Positions 1-12,000 of a DNA stretch of 58,159 bases are shown here, in pieces. Every line of letters starts with the position of its first letter. Positions within the stretch are counted from its first letter, which is position 1. The stretch comes from Trebouxia sp. TZW2008. Lineage: Eukaryota > Chlorophyta > Trebouxiophyceae > Trebouxiales > Trebouxiaceae. A program made the position numbers and the translations under genes. Under the pieces are notes generated by a model. It made no database searches, was not told the origin of the DNA, and worked only from the letters and a program-made list of their open reading frames with translations. The stretch lies in NCBI GenBank assembly GCA_002118135.1, contig BDIU01000348.1:1-58159 (forward strand), read 5' to 3'.

Positions 1-1253
1 TCATACAGGGTGACCGTCAACCGGGTTGCTTTTCTAGCCTAGTACTACGGTAGTGACACAGCAACCAGGTCAGTATTGATGCTAATATTGCTTACCAGAA
101 TCTTCGCAAATCTGACATGTAGCAGATCGTCAAGAATGTCTATTGCAAAAATGTGCAGTGACATCGGGTCTCGAAATAAGCGAGGTTTGCATGCCACAGA
201 ACACTGCAGGGAACTGCGCTCCTGTGTATCCTGCAATACCCATTGCCCAGACACATCTGATGATCCAGGGTCACGTCGATCTGCGCAGGTCTGTCAGTTG
301 AAGGTATCTCTACGTGCAGAAATGCAGATATTCCTGCAACCGAGATCTGCGCTAGTAGAGACCTTCAGAGATCTGCCGTCACGCGAATCTGCAGCATGGT
401 AAAACTGCGGAGATCTCCGTCATACAGATCTGTAGCGTTTTGCGCAGCGTTGATCTGCGCAGATATCCGGAACAGTCAACTTGCACAAATATGGTGCACG
501 CCGATCCGCGCAGAACTCTAAGCACGCGAACATTTCAAAATCTTTAGTTAGGGATCTTCAGGAATTTGCGAAGCTGCATAAGCGACCATGTTCTACGTAC
601 CCCTAAAAAGACAGACGGACAAACCTGACCCAACTCAAAGTGGAGTCTCAACCTCTCACTGATCTCTGCGGGCCCTAATAACTTATCAGACTAATTACTT
701 ATAAGCTGCTTATTTCAGATTGTTATTGCTGCAATAACAACCTGAAATTTGCAAGTACACAGCATACCAACCTGATCACGCCTTGCATGAGCAACTATCG
801 ACGATGAATGAATTATGGCCACTTGAGAAACGTCTTGAGAATGACAGACGCTAGCCTGTGCCTGAGGAGACGGCCTCAACATGGCAGTCAAAAGCACAAG
901 CTACAAAAGCCTCTGAAAGAAGCTGCTGCCTTAGCTGCCCAGTCAACTTCGTCTGCTCTGTCATTTTGCGTCCTGATGATTTTCTGGGGACGTCCAGAGA
1001 TCAGAGCATGATGCTGTTCAGTCCGATGTTCTGCGGCGACCTGGACAGCCGTGTATTGCCCTGTAACCGCTTCTGAACGAATTGTACCTTTTTCTGCCGT
1101 GACCAAGCTCCATCAAGTCGTCGTGGGCGTGCACCTGTCTCGTGGCAAAACCTCATCTGAAGGCAAGGCAGGCGTTGCACAACATTTTGACAACATCTGG
1201 TAGTTTGAGCTGACTGCCAGCCTCGAGCTGTCGAAACTGAGCCTGCTATCAAG
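1..1253. other. Upstream non-coding region
   Basis: No convincing gene is seen. The only open frames are short and lack recognisable domains. Positions 270-515 hold a cluster of short palindromic motifs, listed separately. The stretch leads into the kinase-armadillo gene whose ATG is at 1254, so it probably contains that gene's promoter, but no clear TATA box was recognised. Confidence 0.5.
270..515. repeat. Cluster of TCTGCGCAGA-like palindromic motifs
   Basis: Near-identical short motifs occur at about 278-288, 343-352, 453-464 and 503-514, with further GATCTGC variants between them. The copy at 453-464 is a perfect 12-bp palindrome, ATCTGCGCAGAT. Spacing is irregular (about 50-110 bp). 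This could be a factor-binding cluster upstream of the kinase gene or a degenerate minisatellite. Confidence 0.5.
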
Positions 1254-4200
1254 ATGGATTGCAGTTCTGTGTTCAATATTGCATCAAATTGTTTGACCAG
1301 AGGAGCCGTGATAGCTCAGGGAGCTAACAACACGACAATGTACGAAGCAACTATGTTACAAAATGGAAGAAGCTTTCAGGTGAGCATACGTGCTGCTCAA
1401 GTCATGTTGTCCGCCCTTCTGGTGGAAGTCTAGGCAGTTGGGTGCAGGTAGTCTGATGCAAAGTCTGATGCAGGCAGCAGTCAAGAGCTTCAACACAATT
1501 GGTGCATCAGCTCCTGATGAGGCAGAGTTCCTCAGGGAGGTGCAGATTGCACAGCTTGCCTCGGCCACCTGCCAGCGTGTGTGCCGCTTACTAGGCTGCT
1601 GCAAGCTGGACGGCAGAGTCTGCCTTGTGATGAGCCTCTACGAATCATCAGCAGCCAGTCTGCTGAGTAGAGCACAAGGTGATGCCAAAACCGCTTTTGC
1701 TGTCTTTACTTGTATGTTCAACTGCCAGATTGTGGAATAAATTTGCGACATGCTCCTGGCTGTTTATGTGTCAGCCTTCATTAGTTAGCACATATGAAAG
1801 TTGCCGCAGAACCAACCTGCATCAAGCATTTAGAGCTCAGGGCATGACCAACAGACATGTTGCTGTGCAGGGCCACTGGACTTGACCAAGGTGCTGCGCA
1901 TGGCAGTGGAGATTGTTGAGGGCCTGGGTGAGCTGCATGCCCAAAACATCTGGCATCTTGACCTCAAGCCAGCCAACATTCTGCTGGACAAGTATCAGCA
2001 TGCCTACCTGGCCGACTTTGGCATCTCACATGCCTTGCAGACACTTCAGAGCTGCACCGCTCAGACTGGCTTCATTGGCACTCCACACTACATGTGAGCT
2101 GTCGTTAAGATATATGCACGCATGGCCTGCAGCTTGCACCTTGAGCAGGTAGCGCATACAAGTTGTCAACATGTTGACAGCTGCAAAGAAGGACTTTTAC
2201 TGGTTTGCTGCCATGTGTGCATGATCAGGCCCTAGCCTCTGCTGACATGGCCACAAAATCGTCATTGAAAGGGTCAGCTGCGAGCAACCTGTGGTCCTTC
2301 ATGCAGGGCTCCAGAACAGGCAGACGCTGACTTTGGCCCCCGGGGCAGCCACACAGATGTTTGGGGCTTTGCCACAACCGTACTGCACCTCGCCACGGGT
2401 CAGCTGCCATACAACGGCCTCAGCCAGTTTCAGATCATGACAGCCATGATCAGGAAGAAGCCGCCTTCTGTGTCAGAAGGCCTGCCAGGGTGGCTGCAAC
2501 ATCTTTTGAAACGGTGCCTCAGCTTTGACGTTGCTGCGCGCCCGTTGATTGCACAAGTGCTACAGGTCAGTCAGAACATGCACAGCTTGCCTGACATCAA
2601 AGCTGCCTGCTTTTTGTGTACCTGTGGGGCTAACTTTGGTCACTGCTTTGGATGTATGTGTGTTGCACAGTGCACCAATGTCAGCATCTGTTTTGAAAGC
2701 CGCACAGTCATGAGCCTGGAGACATCTTAGCTTTATTCAGTCTTCCATTGTTCTCACACTGAAGTTTGGGCTGCACTGCAGCTATGAAGAATGCAGCATT
2801 GCAAGCTTGTCAAGCACTTGCAACCATCTGGCTCCCTTCTCCATACTTTTTTCCCCCAATGACATGGTCCTCAGCTTACAGACTAGGCATCACCTGTCTG
2901 CAGGAACTTGAGCAGCAGCAGCAGCAGCAGAAGCCCTACAGTGTTACACCATCACTGCAAGAAGATACGGGGTCTAGCGTAATTGCGCCCTTAGGGCAAC
3001 CTGAGCAAGCTTCAACAGAACAGGTGCTGCCTTCAACACAACTATGCCTGTTCACTTTGCTGTTGGACAAAGTTGTGCAATTCATTCTGTGGCTGTGCCA
3101 AATGTGTTCTGCCTGTACTCTGCTGAACTCTATCGCAGCAAGCCACAGCAGCTGTGTAAGAGGGGATGCAGTGCAACACCAAAGCACAAGGGTCACTGAC
3201 AGGGCGGCTATGTCTGCCTGCTTTGTGACAAGACAAATGCTTGTTTGCAACAAGCAGACCCTGCTGTTGCGTTGCAGGGTGCCAACATTTCAGAAGATCC
3301 ATTGCCTGCACTGATTACCGCATTAAAGTCAGAAGACATCTATGAGCAAGATGCGGCAGTCCTTGCCTTGGGCGAGCTTGCAGCTGGCTCTCAGCAGAAC
3401 AAGCATGCCATCATTGCAGCTAATGCTTTGCCCGCACTGGTCAGCTTGTTGCGGTCAGACAAGGTCAGAGTACAAGCAAGAGCAGCCAAGGCAGTAGCCA
3501 ACCTTGCAGCTGACTCTCAGCAGAATAAGGATGCCATCGTTATAGCTAATGTGTGGCCCGCACTGGTCAGCTTGCTGCAGTCAGACAATGTCAGAGTACA
3601 AGAAAATGCAGCCTGTGCATTGGCCAACCTTGCAGCTGGCTCTCAGCAGATCAAGGATGCCATCATTGCAGCAGATGCCTTGCCCGCGCTAGTCAGCTTG
3701 TTGCAGTCAGACAATACCATTGTACAAGAAAAGGCAGCCTGGGCATTGTTCAAGCTTGCAGATGGCTCTCAGCAGATCAAGGATGCGATCAATGCAGCAG
3801 GTGCTTTGCCAGCGTTGGCCAGCTTGCTGCAATCAGACAATGCCAGTGTACAAGAATCAGCAGCCTGGGCATTGGGCGAGCTCGTAGCTGGCTCTCAGCA
3901 GATCAAGGATGCCGTCATTGCAGCAGATGCCTTGCCCGCACTGGTCAGCTTGTTGCAGTCAGACAATGTCAAAGTACAAGAAAGAGCAGCTGTGGCATTC
4001 GCTACCCTTGCAGCTGGCTCTCAGCAGAACCAGGATGCCATCTTTGCAATGGGGGCACTGCCCGCGCTGGTCAGCTTGTTGCAAGCAGACCATGTCTATA
4101 CACAGAAACAAGCAGTGTACGCATTGGCTGCCCTTGCAGAAAACTCTCAGCAGATCAAGGATGCCATCACTGCAGCAGATGCCTTGCCAGCGTTGGTCAG

Positions 4201-4813
4201 CTTGCTGCAGTCAGATGATGTTCATACGCTGGGACAAGCAGCCAGGGCATTGGCCAACCTCGCAACTGGCTCTCAGCAGATCAAGGATGCAATCAATGCA
4301 GCAGGTGCTTTGCCAGCGTTGGTCAGCTTGCTACACTTAGACAATGCCAGTTTACAAGAAAAAGCAGCCTGGGCATTGGGCGAGCTTGCATTTGGCTCTC
4401 AGCAGATCAAGGATGCCATCATTGCATCAGATGCCTTGCCTGCACTGGTCAGCTTGTTGCGATTAGATGATGTCAAAGTACAAGCAAGAGCAGCCTGGGC
4501 ACTGTACACCCTTGCAGTAGGCTCTCAGCAGATGAAGGATGCCATCATTGCAGCAGATGCATTGCCTGCACTGGTCAGCTTGTTACGATTAGATGATGTC
4601 AAAGTACAAGCAAGAGCAGCCTGGGCATTGGACACCCTTGCAGCAGGCTCTCAGCAAAACAAAGATGCCATCATTGCACCAGATGCATTGCCGGCACTGC
4701 TCGGCTTGTTGCAATCAGACAATGCCAGTGTACAACCAATCACAGCACATGCGTTGAAAAGATTTGCACATTGCTCTCGGCAGAGCAAGGATGCTATCAG
4801 TTCAGATGCATGA
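1254..4813 (+). CDS. Protein kinase fused to twelve armadillo repeats
   Basis: Six exons: 1254-1379, 1474-1678, 1871-2093, 2307-2565, 2904-3023 and 3278-4813. They give 822 residues with consistent phases. Residues 15-271 are a protein kinase domain: a degenerate glycine loop, the AAVK lysine at 46, HLDLKPAN at 139-146, DFG at 159-161, GTPHYMAPE at 180-188 and a DVWGF segment. The catalytic loop reads HLD rather than HRD, so it is a non-RD kinase, but Asp141, Lys143, Asn146 and DFG are all present, so activity is plausible. A short glutamine-rich linker (272-311) leads to one long exon encoding 12 armadillo-like repeats of 42 residues each (about 318-822), each beginning near ALPALVSLL and ending near SQQIKDAI. 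The ATG at 1254 was chosen because it is in frame directly before the kinase fold. Armadillo repeats usually bind proteins, so a scaffolded signalling kinase is an inference; the substrate is unknown. Confidence 0.88.
3296..4810 (+). repeat. Twelve tandem 126-bp coding repeats (armadillo units)
   Basis: Within the last exon of the kinase gene the DNA repeats with a strict 126-bp period. Each unit encodes 42 residues, with conserved blocks ALPALVSLLQSD, AAxALxxLA and GSQQIKDAI. Neighbouring units are very alike at the nucleotide level, and two consecutive units near 4435-4680 share the same LRLDDVKVQARAAWAL text. This suggests recent tandem duplication or gene conversion, in frame. Confidence 0.92.
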
Positions 4814-4942
4814 TCTTTGCTGCACTGCTTACAATGTTCCATGACTGCTGTAGTACAAGGTCATTTCATGTTTTGAACAAGTCATGCAGCACATGCAGGT
4901 GGTACGTAAGGTGCCGTACCTGCATATGTCTGAGTGTTGCCA

Positions 4943-4947
4943 TGTAA
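4943..4947 (+). terminator. TGTAA polyadenylation motif of the kinase-ARM gene
   Basis: TGTAA lies 130 bases after the stop codon at 4811-4813. TGTAA is the usual polyadenylation signal of chlorophyte green algae. Position and sequence fit a 3' end for this gene. Confidence 0.5.
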
Positions 4948-5059
4948 TCTCTAGCGACTGTTAGCCATATGAAACTTCCACAGTATGGCATGTATAGCAC
5001 TGAACGCTAGTTGTAGCACTGTCTGAATCTCAAGTCGCTACAGCACAGTACAGCTCTAA

Positions 5060-5600
5060 ATCAATGTCTACAGCTGTCAGAAGATGGGCAGGTGAGAGTG
5101 GAGTGTGTAACAAGCAAGAAAGCAACCCACCCATTGTACAATGAGTGGCACTCACAGCATTGTGTGCCATGTTATTGGTGCTAATAACTCAATAAACCCC
5201 TGAACAGACAGCGCACTCTGCCCTAGACAGCATTTAATGCTCATGGGCCTGTGCAGCCATGGGGGTCGACCTGTGAACAGGTGATGCGCTGCTTTCCAAC
5301 ACCAACAGCCCCCAAATGCATACCCAATGTGTATGACATTGCGTGCAGTACATGAGCAGACATCCAGCTGTCTTCTCTGTGTAGGCCTTGCACCCAGGAC
5401 AGGGCAGATCAGGCTGCGGTCATCATGTCATTGAGTGATGACAGAGAAACTAATTACATTTCGAGCAATTGACAGATGGCTACTATCAGCGGCATTCACG
5501 TGTAACACAGAACAGTTCTGAATGAATGTCTGCAGCTGTCAGAAAATGGATGAGTGGGAGTACAGTGATCGACAAGCAGAAAAGCAAACTTGCACCGTCA
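5060..5600. repeat. Diverged direct repeat pair
   Basis: The segment at about 5060-5130 recurs at about 5523-5600. Both begin with AATGTCT, then A or G, then CAGCTGTCAGAA, and end in a run of AAGCAGAAAGCAA-like sequence. The copies differ at roughly a quarter of positions by eye. Function is unknown. Confidence 0.45.
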
Positions 5601-6097
5601 ACAGCTAAAAGATGCCAATTATACGTACCATCAAGGTCTGCTGTGAGGCTTCTTCACACCCGGATCTGGCCTGCTGGCTTGTTTCCAAGGCAGGCAATCT
5701 GTTCTGTTGCAGATAGGAAAAAGGTCAAGAAGGAAGTCCTCAGCTGGCCTCCTAGCAATTCACAAGTTTGCAAGTGCTGAATTTTGCTTCCACATTCAAA
5801 CCTGACCGCATGAAACCTACCCCACGTCCATTACTCAGAAGCCAAGCATCAGACTGACTAACCCCATCTCACAGCGACCAAGACTGACTCAACCTGACAA
5901 TCATATCACTTCCAAGCCTCAGAAGGAACGCAGAATGGCAGACCATGGCATGACTAGCAAGCCCAAGTCATGCAGTGCATCACAGGTCGTCATTACGCAG
6001 CAACACTGCAAGCCATTTTTGCTCAGTGAGTGGCATGCCTGACAACTTGTGACAGCTGCACGCAAAGAATTGCACGCCAGCCAGGCACACGCAGGCA

Positions 6098-9000
6098 TCA
6101 TGATCGGGAAGGAGCAGGAGTCAGCGCAAAGGGTGAAATCATCCTGTCAACAGATCTTCGAGGGCTGTCAGTCTGCATTCCACTTGAGTTGCTAGACTCC
6201 AAGTCGATCCTGTCAGATGCCTGACGCTGTTTGTCGGGGTTCAAGTGTGCGGAAACATCCAATTCTCTGAAAGGGGACCCAGCGACAGCTTCTGTTGACA
6301 TTGTTGCTGCAAAGGGCGTTTTGGGCTGGCCCTCAGCTTCACTGCTGATGGGCAATCCATACATTTCTTCCTGCTTGGTCACATCTGAGATCACTTCAGC
6401 CAGCTGTGCTGCTTTCCACGATACCCTTCTGCTGGCTCTGGAAGCAATTGGGATGCTTGCCAAAACAGGCAAGCCATCTGGACCCGCATTCAAGCAGCCT
6501 GTAGTCATCGGGCGCACGAATACTCAGAAAAATGCACTTTCTGTGCAGTTTATAGGGATCAATTTGCAGCTTGAAGCTTCACTCAACTGAATGAAGAACA
6601 GGACTGATGTCAACTGCAAAACATCAGCCACAAGATGCACGTGATTCCATGTGTATGTGGGTGTTACAGCATATACAAGACCTTTCGCAAAATTCAGCAA
6701 AGTTTGTGATTACACTTCAGCGAGCAACGCAAACGTGTCACATCTTATACCCAATGGAAGACAGCTGAAACACAGGGGAGCTGTATAAACCAGATTTGAC
6801 TAAAGACTTCTCAAAGGCCTGATGTCTAGCAGACTACTTGAGATTTGCTGGAGACGCAAAACAGCATGCGTTTACAAGGTGGACCAGACTAGTCTTCAGC
6901 AAGCATTGCCAATAATGACGCTGCAAAAGTGATAAATGCACTCAGCCTTTCAAAAAGCAGATCACAGACACTCAACGAGGCAAAATGTACAGTATGAGCA
7001 AGAACGCAGAATGCTTGCCAAGACACTACAGACCCCTTTGTTGTTGCAGCTCATGCACAAGTAAGAATCAACCTTGTCAACAAATCCATACTGGATGCAA
7101 CTTTTGGAGACACTTGACTGCTCCTGTGCGTACCTAGCTGGGCCTGCTGAGCCTGTTTAGTATGCTTTGGAATGAATGAATGCATGCATGATGCAATGAT
7201 GTCTAGACTGGAGCGCAGCAGATGGCAAGCACAGCATGGACAGAGGGATCTGGCTTGGCATGCGTCAGAGCACAACAGACGCCTTTGTCACTGCAGCTCA
7301 TGCACAAATAACAGTGACGCATGTCAACAGATCAAGTCATGTTGCCACCTGCATCTAGACTGGACCGCATTGCTGCTGGGCTTGCAGGGTCAGACGGTAA
7401 ACGTAGCATGGACAGAGGGATTTTGGCGTCTAGAGAGGCTAGCTGCATGACAGGCCGAATGCCGCTGAGCTCAATCTCCCGGTGTGCTTCTTCTACCAGC
7501 GCTTGTGCTGCCCTGGTGGCATTCACCACCTCTTCAATCTGCAGGACAGAGCTGTTGTGGTCAGGGCAGGGATGGCGCATTCAGAACAGGGCTTCAGCAG
7601 GCAGGGCAGGGCTGTGATGATCAGGGCAGGGCTGATGCGGTCACTTTGATCAGAGATGCCTGAGGGCGCTGTTTTCTATCAATTGCAGCCCATTTGAATG
7701 CAGTGCACAGCCTCAAATAACAGTCTGCTGGCTGTTGGCTGTCTTTGCGTAAGGAGTATTCCACTGCATGCAGAGCATACACTGTCTACACAAGCTTACA
7801 CAATCTTCTGGCTGCTACAGACCTGTTTCTGAGGGTGGGTCTCAGCTTCTGGTTCTGCCACACTGAGTGGCAAGAGTCCCTCAGAAACGAAGGTGGAGGC
7901 TTTGTGCAAAAGCACGGGGCCTTGGGAGTCCTCACTGCTGCTGCGCCGCTCAGCCTTCTGAGCCAGTAGGCTTGTCTCTGCGTCAATGATCAATCTGCAA
8001 AGCAAGCACGACAATCAGATCATGGTCATCATGGAGCCGTTGAGGGTATCATTCGATCGAGCAATGAGTGAATTGCTACGTTGAGTCAAGCAGCAGTGCC
8101 CAGCCTGCTGCGCTGCTCAGGCTTCTAGGCCAGCAGGCTCATCTGTGCATAAATGCCCAACCTGCACAGCATGCACAACAGTCAAATCATCAGTCAATGA
8201 ATGAGTTATTCAGTGAAGCAGTCAATCAAACCATGAGCATTCAATCATGCAGCAATGATCAGCCTGCAGGGCATGCACCACACTGTGGATGGTCATGAAT
8301 AATCAGTTCAAGCAAGCAAGCAAGCAAGCAAACTTTTCAAGAGCCTGCATTGCATGCACAAAATGTTCTGTTTTGTCGGCAACAAGCAACTAAAGTCCAA
8401 TCAAACAAACAAGCAATCCCTCCATCAAGCAAGTCAGCAAACTTTGACTGGTCAGTCAGGCATCCAAATGGTTGCCAGATCAATAGCTTGCTTGCATAGC
8501 ACAATGCTGTGACAATCTAGCAATGCATACAGTCTCAACAGGAGATTAGTTCGGTGATACAGTCTCAAAGGTGAGTTGGTGTCATAAGTTTCACACCCTC
8601 AACCAAACTATAGACCTGACTTTGGACATGAATTGAGTGAAAGCACAGACCTGAGCTTTGTGATGACAGTCTCAAAGGTGGGTCGCTGAGCGGGGTCCTG
8701 GTCCCAGCACTGCTGCATCAGCTCAATGTACTGGTTGTGCAGCCGTAGCTGCCCACCAGGCGCTTTCTCCCTGTCTGGGATCTCTGGCCGTGCCTTGTTG
8801 TCCACCACCTCAATTACTACCTGCACCAAAGCAGAGAGCATATGACATGAGGCATAGGCAACTGCCTGTGTTAGCAAATGTATACCCTGTTGAGGATCTC
8901 TGACCGCGCCTTGTTGTCCACCACCTCAACCACTACCTGCACTGAAAGTCAGCAATCATGACTTTAAGTTAAAAGGCAAGTATGGTCCAGCACTGCTGCA

Positions 9001-12000
9001 TCAGCTCAATACATATACGGGTTGTGCAGCTGCAACTGGCCCTGGGGGCCTAATCTTTGTCTAAAATCTCTGGCCGCGCTTTATTGTCAAGCATCACAGT
9101 CACACTTTGCGCCAGCAGGTTGTCATTCTAGAAAGTCAGCATCAAAGCTGGTATGAACACTGCATATAAATACTGTCTAGGAAATTTATACTTGAAAGCA
9201 GCTGCAAATGTCACAGTTGTAGCCTCACTTGCATTGAAGAAAGCAGAGAGCTAACTCAGGACAAAATTGCCAGAGACAAAACTGCCATGCAGCATTGTTG
9301 ACGTTCTAAGCTGCGCAAAACTTGCTGAGGCTGGGATCTTGCCTCCAATGGGTGTACCTGATTGCATCAGTTGTAGGGCAGGATGGGTGGGGCTGTACCT
9401 GCCAAGGCCCCAAGTCGTCCCAGGGCAATTGCCATGTCAGGATCTCCCAGAGTATGACTCCAAAGGCATATGTATCCGCAGCCCTGCCATAGTGACCCCC
9501 AGCCAGTACCTCAGGCGCAACCCACCTACAGCAGACACTACTCATTGTAACGAAGAACAATGATGATGATAACAATAATAACAGACATCGTCATTACACT
9601 TTCCAGCACATGTGCTAGGTGTGTATGGCATGATTCTTGTCTTGCCAGACCAGCTTGTTCATGGCAGCACGTTAGGGCCATGGGATGTGCAGCTGAAAGT
9701 CAGACAAAAGAACGTCAACACCTACAGCAAATGAGGCGATGCTGAAGTGCGCTTTAACATGAGCAAGCTGAGCGCTCAGTGGCAGTGTGGTGTGCAGAAA
9801 GTAGGGACTGCAGTGCTTTGAGGATGCTTGATGAAGCCATGCGCTTCTGCATATATGAACAAATTTTGGTATTTGCCAGCATATGCGCATAGTACTGCAT
9901 GGACAGCACATTCTTGGGCTTGACACCGTGTCTTGCTGGATTTAGTCAAGCAAAGATGGGACCAAGTAACTTTCAAGCAGGACCACCTTGTTGTCCATGA
10001 GTAAGCATGAGTAGTACCTGGGATTGGTGGCTGCCAAGGATGAAGCCACTGAGGAAGCTTCCATCACCCTGGACAGGTTAAAATCTGCCACCTGCAATAT
10101 ACAAAGTCTGAAGTCAGCGTCCAAATGCACTTGCTATGCTACAGACTCTTCTTGCATTCCACTATGAAGATAATGGTCTCGACATGATGTGCTCAAACAG
10201 ATGCCTGCGCGTACTCATCAACTAAGAAGGATTTGCAAATCATGGCATCGTACCATTTCCAGAACAAATGTCAAAGTAGCATTGCAATGAGGCAGCAGGC
10301 TTAGCGTCTGCAATCTTCAGCAGCTGATGCATCAGCGCCAACCAGTGCCTTTTTCATCTTTGGTTGCTTCTATCTGGAACAAAGATCTTCCCAACAAGAT
10401 GTATGCTCAGTTCATGCTGTGATTCTAACAGACCAGATTTCTGATGACTCAAGGCAGTGACAAGCGACCGACACGGCAATGCAGCTGCGCTCCAAGGCTC
10501 GCTGCCAGCTACGACAAGCACTATAGCAAAATAGCATAACCTTGCTGATTTCTGCTATACGGGGTGCAAGGCAGATGCTCATGCTGGCTCAGCAGCATGC
10601 TAAGCATCAATGCAGAAGGTGTGGTGCAAGGTGACATTCTGCAATGAAAATGTGAGCCAGTCATGACAGAAAGGACTGGTACTAGACTTGCAGAGTACGA
10701 TAGTCACCTTAACTTCCCAGAGATTGCTGACCAGCAAGTTGGCAGACTTCAGGTCTCTAGGCAGGTTGGGCGGCTGGCTTATGTGTAGGTACAGCGTGCT
10801 TTTGGCAGCATCAATAGTGGGTTGAACAGGTTGAAAGCTTCAATCACCTTGACTTTCCAGTGCTTGCTGACCAGCAAGTTGGCAGACTTCAGGTCTCTGG
10901 GCGGGATGGGAGGCTGGCTTATGTGTAGGTACAGCATGCTGCTGACAGCATCAATGATGGGTTGAACAGTCAGGAAAACAACTCACCTTTACTATGGGTT
11001 GAACAGGTTGAAAATTTCAATCACCTTGACTTTCCAGTGCTTGCTGACCAGCAACTTGGCAGACTTCAAGTCTCTGTGCAGGATAGGAGGCTGAAATATG
11101 TGCAGGTATAGCATGCCTTTGGCGGCGTCGCCAGTGGGTTTGACAGGCAAGAAGAGTCAATCACCTTGACTTTCCAGTGCTTGCTAACCAGCAAGTTGGC
11201 AGACTTCAGGTCTCTGTGCAAGATGGGCGGCTGGCACATGTGCAGGTACAGCATTCCCTTGGCTGCATCCAAGGCCATATTGATGCGCCTCACCCAATCC
11301 AGCTGCTGTGCTAGCGTCTGCATGCAGCAAGGCAGCGTTTACTGGCATGATCAAGGACCTGTACACAGTGACTACATGCTGCCGGGTAGAGTGCTCAACA
11401 TTAAAATGCTGCCTGCAGCAAGCAAGCAGCAGGATTGTGATGAAGTGTGTACGTCTGCTGAGGGAAAGACAGGGTGAATAGTTGTGCAACAAGCTGGGAC
11501 TGCTGTGGCTGGTGACAGGCAGCTGTTGTGGCATGAGTACATGACATGCAGTCTCTGCATGCTTGCCTGCGTCATGGACAGCAGATCAAATAAACGCTCC
11601 TGATGTGTACCAGCCCTCACGCAGTGTTGACAGCATGAAGGTGCACCATGTACAGCAAGCACGGTGTCATGACAAAAGTGGCAGCCAGGGCAGAGTATCT
11701 GCAGCTGTTGTTGATTCTGACAGTCTCAATTAACATCATGGTAAGCCCACAGTTGCAGATGCCATTCACATGCACATGTCATGAAGAAAGGCGTGCTGTT
11801 CTGTCACTGCTGTTGCTGCTGCTGCTGCTGCTTTTGCTTGCAGTGAAATGTGTTTGTTTTGCCAGCAGTGCACAGCAGCAGTCACTCTGAGTGGGTGCAA
11901 GCAGCAGCCTCGAAATTTCACCTTAGATCGCCCTGCCCTTGTCAGCACATCATGTAGAGATCCTCTTGCACAGAACTGCAGCACAGGCGACACATGAAGC

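Larger units (their letters stand above)
4814..6097. other. Intergenic region between convergent kinase genes
   Basis: About 1.3 kb separates the stop codons of two convergent genes. It holds a TGTAA motif at 4943-4947 and a diverged direct repeat pair (5060-5130 and 5523-5600). The 84-residue frame at 5526-5780 has no recognisable domain and is not called as a gene. Confidence 0.5.

Noticed and set aside
76..402. 108-codon open frame at the left end
   Set aside because: No domain, no homology that I recognise, and it overlaps a palindromic repeat cluster and a minus-strand frame; looks like chance.
1305..1327. GTGATAGCTCAGGGAGCTAA resembles a tRNA D-arm / A box
   Set aside because: It lies inside the first kinase exon, with no B box or acceptor stem downstream; not a tRNA.
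3553..4340. Long plus-strand frames overlapping the armadillo exon
   Set aside because: They are out-of-frame shadows created by the 126-bp periodicity.
5526..5780. 84-codon frame between the two kinase genes
   Set aside because: Partly within a diverged direct repeat and without recognisable features.
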